From contig NC_008027.1 of assembly GCF_000026105.1 (NCBI RefSeq), positions 2,804,501 to 2,868,500 of the forward strand: a DNA stretch of 64,000 nt, read 5' to 3'. Below the pieces are notes generated by a model. That model was not told the DNA's origin and ran no database searches. It saw only the letters and a program-made list of their open reading frames with translations. A program made the translations under genes and the position numbers. The stretch is from Pseudomonas entomophila L48 (GTDB lineage Bacteria; Pseudomonadota; Gammaproteobacteria; Pseudomonadales; Pseudomonadaceae). Shown here one piece after another: positions 41,701 to 50,700 of the stretch; the first letter of the stretch is position 1, and each line of letters opens with the position of its first letter.

Positions 41701-44700
41701 AGCAGGACCAGGGCCAGACCCTGGCCTTGCCCGGGTTGGAAATCACGCCAGTGCACGCCAGCCAGCACGTGGCCAAGTTCGACCTGCAACTGGCGCTGAG
41801 CGAACGCGATGGGCAGATCGTCGGTGGGTTGGAATACGCCTGCGGGCTGTTCGAGCGCGCCACCGTGGTGCGCATTGGCGAGTACCTGTGCCGTCTACTG
41901 GAGGGGATGGTCGGCACTCCAGGGCGGTCGATCGCCACCCTCGAACTGCTGGACCCGCAGGAGCGTGTGCAGGTGCTGGATACCTGGAACCGCACGGCCC
42001 GCGACACCGCCAGCCAGCCTGGCTGCCTGGCGCGCCTGGAGGCTGTCGCCCGCCGCATGCCGGATGCCGCAGCGCTGATCGCCGACGGCCAGGCCCTGAG
42101 CTACGCCGAGCTGAACTGTGCGGCCAACCGCCTGGCCCATCATCTGCTCGCCCTGGGCATCGGCCCCGAACAACGGGTGGGCTTGTGCCTGGAGCGCTCG
42201 GCGCACATGGTCGTCGGCCTGCTGGCCATCCTCAAGGCAGGCGCTGCCTATGTGCCGTTCGACCCGGCGTACCCGGCCGAGCGCCTGGCCTTCATGCTCA
42301 CCGACGCTGCGCCAAGCCTGCTGCTGACCCAGGCCTCGCTGCGCCCGGGCCTGCCGCCAGCCGTCGAACTGCTGTGCCTGGACAGCGACGCGGCGCGCTG
42401 GGCCGACTGCCCGGGCAACGACCCGCAGGTGACGGTGAACCCCGAGCACCTCGGCTACGTGCTCTACACCTCCGGCTCGACCGGCCGCCCCAAGGGCGTG
42501 GCCCACAGCCGTCGTGCCCTGGACAACCTGATCGCCTGGCAGTTGGACGAGACGCCCATGGTGTGCCGTGTGCTGCAATTCGCCTCGCTGAACTTCGACG
42601 TGTCGTTCCAGGAAATCTGCAGCACCCTGTGCCAGGGTGGCACCTTGCAGTTGATGAGCGAGGCCGGGCGCAAGGACCTCGCCACCCTGCGCCCGACCCT
42701 GGTGGCCCAGGGCGTGGGGCGCGCGTTCCTGCCGTTCGCCGTGCTGCAGCAGTTGGCCGCCGTGACCGAGCCCGACGCGCCGACGCCGCCTGCTGGCTGC
42801 GAGATCGTTACCGCCGGCGAGGCGCTGCAGGTCAACGACGCGCTGCGCGCGTTCGTTCGCGGCCTGGGTGGCACGCGCCTGTGCAACCAGTACGGGCCGA
42901 CCGAGACCCATGTAGTCAGCCAGTTCAGCCTCGATTGCGCCGACGCCGGCCACTGGCCGGAACTGCCCCCCATCGGCAAGCCGATCGCCAATGCGCGGCT
43001 CTATGTGCTGGACGGTGACCTCAATCCACAGCCGGTGGGCGTGCCCGGCGAGTTGTACATCGCCGGCCACTGCCTGGCCCGCGGCTACCTCAATCGGGCA
43101 CCACTGAGCGCCGAACGCTTCCTGCCCGACCCGTTCAGCCCCGCGCCGGGCGCGCGCATGTACCGCAGCGGCGACCTGGCCCTGCTGCAGGCCGACGGCA
43201 ACGTACAGTACCTGGGGCGCGTGGACCAGCAGGTCAAGCTGCGCGGTTTCCGTATCGAGCTGGGCGAGATCGACAGCCTGTTGCGCCAGCAGCCAGGCGT
43301 GCAGGATGTCGCCGTACTGCTGCGCGAGGACGTTGCCGGCGATCCACGGCTGGTGGCCTATGTGGTGGGCACGGGCGATGCGCAAACCCTGCGCGCGGCC
43401 TTGCAGCGCCAACTGCCCGAGCACATGCTGCCCACGGCGTGGGTCAGCCTCGCGCAGCTGCCGCTGACCCGCAACGGCAAGCTCGATCGCCAGGCCCTGC
43501 CGGCGCCCGAGCGGGGCGGCATGGCGGACTATGAAGCGCCGCGCGACGAGACCGAGCGGCGCATGGCGCAGGTCTGGGCCGAAGTGCTCAAGTGCGAGCG
43601 GGTCGGCATCCGCGACAACTTCTTCGACCTGGGCGGTCACTCGCTGCTGGCCACGCGCCTGGTCTACGCGATCAACCAGCGCCTGGGCGCGCAGTTGTCA
43701 CTGAGCAGCTTGTTCCAGGCGCCGGTGCTGATGGACCTGGCCGCGCAGGTCACGGTGCTGGAGGAGGGGCAGGCCGAGCCGCAGCTCCAGGCCCTGCAGG
43801 CCGACCCCGCCGGGCGCCACGCGCCGTTCCCGCTGACCGACATCCAGCAGGCCTATTGGTTCGGCCGAGACGCCAGCATCAGCCTCGGCGGTGTCAGCGC
43901 CCACGGTTACGAAGAGTGGCGTATCCCCGACCTGGACGTGCCTCGCTTCGAGGCCGCGCTGAACCGCATGATCCGTCGCCACGACATGCTGCGCGTGGTG
44001 TTCCTGGATGACGGCACCCAGCAGGTACTGGAGCAGGTGCCGACCTACACGCTTGCCCGCAGCGACCTGCGCGGGATGAGCGCCGAGGAAGCCCAGGCCG
44101 CCCTGATGGCCACCCGTGAGCGTCAATCGCACCAGGTGCTCGACGCCAGCCGATGGCCGTTGTTCGACTTCAGCGTGACGCTGCTCGACCACAACATCAG
44201 CCACTTGCACATCAGTCTGGATGCCTTGGTGGTCGACGCCGCCAGTACGCAGATCCTCGCCCGTGAGTTGATGGCGTTCTACGACATGCCCGGCCTGCAA
44301 CTGCCCGAACCGGGCGTGACCTTCCGCGATTACGTGCTTGCCGAGCGACGGCTGCGCGATGGCTTGCGCTATGAGCGAGCCCTGGCCTACTGGCGCGATC
44401 GCATCGAGAGCCTGGCGCCGGCCCCGGACCTGCCGCGGGTGTGCCAACCGCAGAGCATCGCCAACCCGCACTTCACCCGCCGTGACCGCGACATGCCGGC
44501 CGCGCAATGGCGCCAGCTCAAGGCCATGGCCCGGCAGTTCGGTGTCACCCCATCGGTGATGCTGCTCACCGCGTTCAGCGAAGTCCTGGCGCTGTGGAGC
44601 CGCCAGCCGCGGTTCACCCTGAGCCTGCCGCTGTTCAACCGCCTGCCGCTGCACCCGCAGGTCGACGCGATCATCGGTGACTTCACTTCCCTGGTGCTGC

Positions 44701-47700
44701 TGGAGGTGGCCATCGATGGCAACGCCAGCTTCACCGACAAGGCCCGTGCCGTGCAGGCGCGCCTGTGGCAGGACATCGACCATTCGGTGGTCAGCGGTGT
44801 GCGCGTGCTGCGCGAGCTGTCCCAGGCCCGCGGGGTGCAGCAGACGGCGATGCCGATCGTGTTCAACAGCACCTTGTCGGAGGCGGCACCCGAGCTGGCC
44901 GAATTCAACCTGGGCGACGCCCTGGGCGCGACGCTGGAACACAGCATCACCCAGACCCCGCACGTGTGGCTCGACCACACCCTGCTCGAACTCGAAGGCC
45001 GCCTGCTGTTCAACTGGGACAGCATCGACGCGCTGTTCCCCGAGGGCATGATCGGGCAGATGTTCGCCGCCTACAACGCGGTGCTTGACCAGCTGCTTGC
45101 ACCTGAGGCCTGGGCTGCCAGCACACCGCAGTTGCTACCGCAGGCACGCCTGCCACAAGCGCCGCCAGCGCCACGCGACCTGCCGCTGATGCATGAGCTG
45201 TTCGAGCGCCAGGCCCTGGCCACGCCACAGGCCGTCGCTGTGCTGGGGGCCCGTGAACTGAGCTACGGCCAGTTGCGCCAGGAGGCCCGTCAACTGGCGG
45301 CACAGCTGCAGGCTCGTGGCGTACAGCCCAACCGACTGGTCGCGGTGGTAATGGAGCGCGGCTGGGAGCAGGTGGTGGCGACGCTGGCGATCCTCTATGC
45401 CGGCGGCGCCTACCTGCCCATCGACCCGAACCTGCCCGCCACGCGCCTGCGGCACATTCTCGAACGCGCCGAGGCCACCCTGGCGCTGACCCAGCCGTGC
45501 CTGCTGGGACGGGTCGCGTGGCCGGCGCAGGTCACCGCCCTGGCGGTCACCGAGCAGCCCGGCAGCCAAGTTGAACCGCTGCGCGACGTTCAGGTTGGGC
45601 CCGATGACCTGGCCTATGTGATCTACACCTCCGGCTCCACCGGCACGCCCAAGGGCGTGGTGATCGACCACCAGGGCGCGGTCAACACCTTGCTCGACAT
45701 CAACCGCCGCTTTGCCGTGGGCCCGCAGGACCGGGTACTGGCGATCTCGTCGCTGAGCTTCGACCTGTCGGTGTACGACTTCTTCGGCACCCTGGCGACG
45801 GGCGCCGCGGTGGTCATGCTCGAACCGCAGCTGAGCCTGGACCCGGCGCACTGGGCCGAGCTGATCGAACGCCACCAGGTGAGCTTGTGGAACTCGGTGC
45901 CGGCACTGCTGGGCATGCTGGCCGAGTACCTGGAGGGCGAGGGCAGGGTGCTGCCGACGAGCCTGCGCCTGGCCATGCTCTCCGGCGACTGGATCCCGCT
46001 GGCGTTGCCCGAGCGCGCCTGGGCACTGCGCCCGGGGCTGCAACTGATGAGCCTGGGCGGGGCCACCGAGGCGTCGATCTGGTCGATCGGCTACCCGATC
46101 ACCCAGGTCGACCCGGCCTGGCGCAGCATCCCCTATGGCCAGGCGCTGGATCACCAACGCTTCCATGTGCTGGACGACGCGCTGCAGGTGCGCCCGACCT
46201 GGGTCACCGGCCACCTGTACATCGGCGGTATCGGCCTGGCCAAGGGCTACTGGCGGGACCCGGCGTTGAGCGCCAGGAGCTTCTTCGACCACCCACTGAC
46301 CGGCGAGCGCCTGTACCGTACCGGCGACCTGGGGCGCCGGCTGCCGGATGGCAACATCGAGTTCCTTGGCCGCGACGACAACCAGGTCAAGGTCCAGGGC
46401 TACCGCATCGAGCTGGGCGAGATCGAAACGGTGCTCAACCGTCACCCGGGCGTGCACAGCGCGGTGGTGCGTATCCTCGGCGAGGCCCAGGCGCAGAAAC
46501 GCCTGGCCGGCTACGTGCTCAAGGCCGACCCGGCGCTGCAGGCCGGCGACTTCAACAGCTACCTCGCCGACAAGCTGCCGGCGTACATGGTGCCGTCGTC
46601 GTTCACCTTCGTGGAAGCCTGGCCACTGTCGGCCAATGGCAAGGTCGACAAGAGCCGACTCCCCGAGCCCGACCAGGCTCAGGCCGGTGGTCTGCAACTG
46701 CAGGTCGAAGGGCCGCTGGAACAGCGCCTGGTGGCGATTGTCCAGCAGGTGCTGGGCCAGCCAGGCATCGCCGCCGACGCCAACCTGCTGAGCCTCGGCG
46801 CCACATCCATCGATATCGTGCGCATCAGCAATGCACTGTCGAGCGAACTGCGCTTCCGCCCTCAGGTGGCGCAGCTGCTGGCGCAGCCAACCCTGCTCAA
46901 TCTGCTGGCGCTGTATCGCCAGCGTGCGCCGCGCCAGGAAACGCTGAGCGCAAGCGTTGACGAGGTACTGGAAGACCCGCAGCAGCGTGCGGCTTTCAAG
47001 GCCGAGCAACGCGCGCGACGGCGTTTCGCCAACGACACGCCGCAGGTGGCCCTGGCGCAGCCGGTCGATCCGGCCTTCGCCCAGCGCTACCGCGACTACC
47101 GTTCGGTGCGCCAGTACCTGGAACAACCGATTGCCGCGCAGGCATTCGCCGAGCTCCTGGCGGTGCTGGCCCAAGGGCAGCTGGACGGCGAGGCGAAGTA
47201 CCTGTTCCCGTCGGCGGGCGGCGCCTACCCGCTACAAACCTACCTCTCCATCAAGCCTGGCCGGGTGCTTGGCGTACCCGGCGGCGCCTACTACCACGAC
47301 CCGGTGGGGCATCGCCTGGTGGCCGTGGGCGAGGGTGTGCTCGACCCGGACACCTACGACTACTTCGTCAATCGCCCGGTGTACGAGGGCGCGGCCTTCG
47401 CGCTGTTCTTCGTCGCCGACCTGGCGGCGATCCGGCCGTTGTACGGCGAGGGCAGCCACGACTTCTGCCTGATCGAGGCGGGGGCGATGGCGCAACTGCT
47501 GACCATGGCCGCGGCCGACCAAGGGTTGGGCCTGTGCGGCGTCGGCTCGGTGGAACCCCGGCAGCTGGCCTCGCTGTTCGACCTGGGGCCCAGCCATTCG
47601 CTGGTCTATTCGATGGTCGGCGGCCTGCGTGGGGGCCATGTGTCCCATCGCCCACAACCGGAAACGCTTGCCATCACGGCGCAGGACGACACTGACATGG

Positions 47701-47717
47701 AGGAATTCGAAGTATGA
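38745..47717 (+). CDS. NRPS1: A-PCP-C-A-PCP-Cy-A(Cys)-PCP-Ox
   Basis: A 2990-aa synthetase. Loading A1 about 35-525 (residues read as D-V-A-D-V-G-A-I-D, Arg-like), PCP1 near 575. C about 632-1075 (HHIISDG near 765); A2 about 1095-1580 (D-V-Q-F-V-A-Q-V-V, Pro-like); PCP2 near 1630. Heterocyclisation domain about 1695-2130: LDALVVDAAS is DxxxxDxxS in place of HHxxxDG. A3 about 2150-2630 (D-L-Y-N-M-S-L-I-W, the Cys pattern); PCP3 near 2685. The C-terminal FMN oxidase about 2760-2975 (FPSAGGAYPLQTYLS) turns thiazoline into thiazole. The acidic tail (DDTDMEEFEV) may dock onto NRPS2. Substrates are read by eye: Cys is firm, the others tentative. The stop overlaps the next start (ATGA). Confidence 0.92.
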   Translation: MPDTSSLRANACAHLAVLPENWHHDVPFDTALCMHGLFEAQARRVPGAIAARYGQQSLGYGELNAQANRLAHHLRTLGVGPDVRVGLCLARSLDMLVAVLAVLKAGGAYVPLDPGYPRARLAHMLADSAPAVLLSHGPARAALDGLSLPPGVLDLDDSVAWADRPAHDPDPQAIGLTPRHLAYVIYTSGSTGTPKGVMVEHRGLVALSAAWARLYPLQAPLNHLQMAGFSFDVFSADLIRALGFGGTLVLCPRDTLMDPPALYRLLCEAEVGFGDFVPAVLNPLLDWAEANGRDLSFLRTVVCGSDVWTAHSARQLRRLCGERVQVVQAYGVTEASIDSTCHEVPAEVAEGALPIGRPLANCRVYLFDAQGQASEEGEVYLGGVGVARGYLNLPHLTAERFVDNPFVAGERLYRTGDLARLRADGQLEFLGRNDHQAKLRGLRLELGEIEARLAEVPGVRESLVQLRQDTPGEPRLVAYYARHEGAALTPAELSRQLRMHLPDYMVPSAFVQLPALPLTANGKYDRNGLPAPDASAFAQHVYQAPQGTLESALAAIWSEVLGIAPIGREDHFFTLGGHSLLVMRVLAKVRQDLALDAPPSALFESPRLMDFALRLQATQNEERLPISVVERSGAQTLSSAQQRLWFLAQMEGGNAAYHMPLNLRLRGVLQVQALADSLNRLVARHEALRTTFVSVEGEGRQCVGGPDQGMAFTQVDLQGLPAASARLEALIEEEGARPFDLTQGPLMRACLVHLAQDEHVLLLTQHHIISDGWSVGVFTRDLEALYSAALLGQEADLPALPVQYVDYTAWHRQWLSGERLEAQRRYWRQALEGAPPLLTLGTDHPRPAVQDYRGGFVPLVLDQALTTRLKALCGAHDTTLFMALLGAWSLLLMRLSGQDDVVIGVPSANRPDPALDGLIGFFVNTLALRMTRTGAPSLAEWLHQARQVTLHAQAHQDLPFEQVVELLNPPRSLAYSPLFQVLFAWEQDQGQTLALPGLEITPVHASQHVAKFDLQLALSERDGQIVGGLEYACGLFERATVVRIGEYLCRLLEGMVGTPGRSIATLELLDPQERVQVLDTWNRTARDTASQPGCLARLEAVARRMPDAAALIADGQALSYAELNCAANRLAHHLLALGIGPEQRVGLCLERSAHMVVGLLAILKAGAAYVPFDPAYPAERLAFMLTDAAPSLLLTQASLRPGLPPAVELLCLDSDAARWADCPGNDPQVTVNPEHLGYVLYTSGSTGRPKGVAHSRRALDNLIAWQLDETPMVCRVLQFASLNFDVSFQEICSTLCQGGTLQLMSEAGRKDLATLRPTLVAQGVGRAFLPFAVLQQLAAVTEPDAPTPPAGCEIVTAGEALQVNDALRAFVRGLGGTRLCNQYGPTETHVVSQFSLDCADAGHWPELPPIGKPIANARLYVLDGDLNPQPVGVPGELYIAGHCLARGYLNRAPLSAERFLPDPFSPAPGARMYRSGDLALLQADGNVQYLGRVDQQVKLRGFRIELGEIDSLLRQQPGVQDVAVLLREDVAGDPRLVAYVVGTGDAQTLRAALQRQLPEHMLPTAWVSLAQLPLTRNGKLDRQALPAPERGGMADYEAPRDETERRMAQVWAEVLKCERVGIRDNFFDLGGHSLLATRLVYAINQRLGAQLSLSSLFQAPVLMDLAAQVTVLEEGQAEPQLQALQADPAGRHAPFPLTDIQQAYWFGRDASISLGGVSAHGYEEWRIPDLDVPRFEAALNRMIRRHDMLRVVFLDDGTQQVLEQVPTYTLARSDLRGMSAEEAQAALMATRERQSHQVLDASRWPLFDFSVTLLDHNISHLHISLDALVVDAASTQILARELMAFYDMPGLQLPEPGVTFRDYVLAERRLRDGLRYERALAYWRDRIESLAPAPDLPRVCQPQSIANPHFTRRDRDMPAAQWRQLKAMARQFGVTPSVMLLTAFSEVLALWSRQPRFTLSLPLFNRLPLHPQVDAIIGDFTSLVLLEVAIDGNASFTDKARAVQARLWQDIDHSVVSGVRVLRELSQARGVQQTAMPIVFNSTLSEAAPELAEFNLGDALGATLEHSITQTPHVWLDHTLLELEGRLLFNWDSIDALFPEGMIGQMFAAYNAVLDQLLAPEAWAASTPQLLPQARLPQAPPAPRDLPLMHELFERQALATPQAVAVLGARELSYGQLRQEARQLAAQLQARGVQPNRLVAVVMERGWEQVVATLAILYAGGAYLPIDPNLPATRLRHILERAEATLALTQPCLLGRVAWPAQVTALAVTEQPGSQVEPLRDVQVGPDDLAYVIYTSGSTGTPKGVVIDHQGAVNTLLDINRRFAVGPQDRVLAISSLSFDLSVYDFFGTLATGAAVVMLEPQLSLDPAHWAELIERHQVSLWNSVPALLGMLAEYLEGEGRVLPTSLRLAMLSGDWIPLALPERAWALRPGLQLMSLGGATEASIWSIGYPITQVDPAWRSIPYGQALDHQRFHVLDDALQVRPTWVTGHLYIGGIGLAKGYWRDPALSARSFFDHPLTGERLYRTGDLGRRLPDGNIEFLGRDDNQVKVQGYRIELGEIETVLNRHPGVHSAVVRILGEAQAQKRLAGYVLKADPALQAGDFNSYLADKLPAYMVPSSFTFVEAWPLSANGKVDKSRLPEPDQAQAGGLQLQVEGPLEQRLVAIVQQVLGQPGIAADANLLSLGATSIDIVRISNALSSELRFRPQVAQLLAQPTLLNLLALYRQRAPRQETLSASVDEVLEDPQQRAAFKAEQRARRRFANDTPQVALAQPVDPAFAQRYRDYRSVRQYLEQPIAAQAFAELLAVLAQGQLDGEAKYLFPSAGGAYPLQTYLSIKPGRVLGVPGGAYYHDPVGHRLVAVGEGVLDPDTYDYFVNRPVYEGAAFALFFVADLAAIRPLYGEGSHDFCLIEAGAMAQLLTMAAADQGLGLCGVGSVEPRQLASLFDLGPSHSLVYSMVGGLRGGHVSHRPQPETLAITAQDDTDMEEFEV

Positions 47718-50700
47718 ACGCCCATCAACTGCTGGCGTTTTTCGATCGCCATGGCGTTGCCCTCGAGGTGGACGGCGACAAACTGCGTTGCAAGGCGCCC
47801 AAGGGCTTTCTCGACGAGACCCTGCTGCAGGCCCTCAAGACCCACAAGCAGGCGCTGATCGCCTTGCTCGCCCGGCCTGACGACAATGCGCCGATCCCGC
47901 GCCGCGCGGACGAGCAGGCCCATTGCCCCCTGTCGTTCTCGCAGCGCCAGTTGTGGTTCCTCGACCAGCTGGAGCCCGGCAATCCGTTCTACAACGTGCC
48001 CTCGGCGCTGACACTCAAGGGGCCGTTGGACGTGGTCGTGCTGGAGCGGGCGCTCAATCTGCTGGTTGAGCGCCACGCCATGCTGCGCACCACCTTCGTC
48101 AGCGTCGACGGCGAGCCGCGCCAGGTGGTGCACGCGAGCAGGCCGCTGACCCTGGCCCTGCTGGATCTGCGCGACCTGCCCGAGACCGCGCGCCAGGCCC
48201 GCCTGGCCGAGCTGGTCGAGGCTGACGCCCGCGCACCGTTCGACCTGGTGAACGGCCCGTTGCTGCGGGCGATGCTGGTGCGCCTGGCCGATGATGAGCA
48301 TGTGTGGCTGTACAGCGTGCACCATATCGTCGCCGATGGCTGGTCGATGGGCGTGATCCTGCACGAAGTCGCCACCCTCTATGGCGACCTGCTGGGCGGC
48401 CGGCCCCCAAGCCTTGCGCCGCTGCCGGTGCAGTACGCCGACTATGCCTGCTGGCAACGGCAACGCCTGGACGACCAGGCGCTGCAGGGCCAGCTCGACT
48501 ACTGGCGACGCACCCTGGCCGGCGCGCCCCCCCTGCTGGACCTGCCTGGCGACCGCCCGCGCCCACGGCAGCAGCGCTTCGTCGGTGCCACGTTCGGCTC
48601 GACGGTGGATGGCACCACCCTGGCCGAGCTCAATGCCCTTGCCCGACATACCCAAGGCACGCTGTTCAATGTGTTGCTCGCCGCCCTGGACGTGCTGCTG
48701 TGGCGCTACAGTGGCCAGCGCGACCTGTGCGTGGGCACGCCCTTCGCCAACCGGGGCAGGGCAGAGCTGGAACCGTTGATCGGCCACTTCATCAACACCC
48801 TGGTGATCCGCCAGCGGCTCGACCCCGCGCAGACGTTCGCCGAATTGCTGCGTGAAGTCCGCGCCAACCTGCTGGAGGTCCACGGGCACCACGACGTGCC
48901 GTTCGACCGTGTGGTCGAGGCGCTGAACCCGCCGCGCGACCCCGGCCATTCGCCGCTGTTCCAGGTGATGATGGTGCTGCAGAACACCCCGGGCGCGGCG
49001 GTCGCCATGCCGGGCCTGGCGCTGTCGGCCCATGGCACCGGCAGCGCCACGGCCAAGTTCGACCTGGCGTTCGAGTGGGTCGAGCGCGACGGTGCGCTGC
49101 ACCTGCTGGTCGAGTACAACACCGACCTGTTCGACCGCGCGACCATCGAGCGCCTGAGCCATCACTACCGCCATCTGCTCGCCCAGGTGGCCGCCGAGCC
49201 CAAGCGGGCGCTGCATGAGTTGTCGTTGCTGGACGAGCGCGAGCGCGAGCAGGTGCTGCATGCCTGGAACGTGTCTCCCGCCTTGCAGGCCCCCATCGAT
49301 TGCGTGCACCGCCTGGTCGAAGCGCAAGCCGCACGCCATCCCCAGGCGAATGCCGTGACATTCGAGGATCGGCGGCTGAGCTATGCCGAACTCAATGCCC
49401 AGGCCAACCGCCTGGCCCGCCACCTGCGCACCCTGGGCGTCGGTCCGGACGTGCGCGTGGCCGTCTGCGTGGAGCGCGCCCTGGAACTGCCCGTGGCGTT
49501 GCTGGCGGTACTCAAGGCCGGTGGCGCCTATGTGCCGCTGGACCCGGACTACCCGGTCGGGCGCCTGGGCCACATGCTGGGTGACAGCATGCCTGCCGTG
49601 CTGCTGACCTTGGGCCCGGCCCAGGCCATCGTGCGCCAGGCCATGCAAAGCGCGGGCTGGGAAGCACCGATGCTCGACCTGCAGGCCGATGCGGCCAGCT
49701 GGGGGCACCTGGCCAGCGACAACCTGGCCCCCCATGAAGTGGGCGTGACCCCCGAGCACCTGGCCTATGTGATCTACACCTCCGGCACCACCGGCTTGCC
49801 CAAGGGCGTGATGGTCGCGCACCGAGGCCTGGGTAACCTGCTGCTGTGGTGCCTCGGTGTCTGCGGCGAGGCTGGGGCGATGCTGCACAAGATCCCGTTC
49901 GGCTTCGATGCCTCGGCCTGGGAAACCTTCTGGCCGCTGGCGACCGGCGGACGGCTGGTCATCGCCCGGCCCGGCGGGCATTTCGAGCCGGGCTACCTGG
50001 CGGACGTGGTGCGCGAGCAGCAGGTCACGGCAATGGTCTTCGTGCCGGCGATGCTGCACCTGTTCCTGGAAACGGAGGCGGTCAGCCAATGCTACAGCCT
50101 CAAGGACGTATTCTGCGGGGGCGGCGAGCTGTCGCCGGCCCTGGCGCGGCTGTTCCAGGCACGCCTGCCCCATGCCCGGCTGCACAACGTCTACGGCCCC
50201 ACCGAAACCACGGTCATCAACAGTATCTGGACCCTGGCGCCGGGCGACAAGATACCCGCGTTGCGCCTGCCAATCGGCCGCCCCATCGCCAACAACCGTT
50301 TCCATGTGCTCGACGATTTCGATGCCCCGGTGCCGGCCGGTGTCACCGGCCACCTGCATATCGGTGGCGTGGGCGTGGCCCGTGGCTACCTGGGGCTGCC
50401 GGCGCTGAGCGCCGAGCGTTTCATCGACAGCCCGTTCGTGCCCGGTGACCGGCTGTACCGCAGCGGCGACCTGGCGCGCTACCGTGCCGACGGGCAGCTG
50501 GAGTTCCTCGGGCGCAACGACTTCCAGGTCAAGCTGCGCGGCGTGCGTCTTGAACTCAGCGAGATCGAGGCCCGGCTGCAGGCCTTCCCCGGCATTGCCG
50601 CGAGCGTGGTGTTGATGCTCGGCGACGAGGCCCAGCATCAACGCCTGGTAGCCTGCTGCGTGGCGGCCCAGGCGCCGGAAGAGCAGGCGGTGCGCGCGCA

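Noticed and set aside
39018..41789. 923-codon minus-strand frame within NRPS1, and similar long frames at 45135-47174, 51922-54513, 55537-57876 and 59068-61035
   Set aside because: All mirror conserved A, C, PCP, KS or TE coding in the plus frame; no start context and no recognisable protein.
38745..47717. Pyochelin- or yersiniabactin-like siderophore pathway
   Set aside because: There is a Cy-A(Cys) module, but no salicylate loading, only one Cy domain and an oxidase giving thiazole. No siderophore receptor or Fur box was seen.
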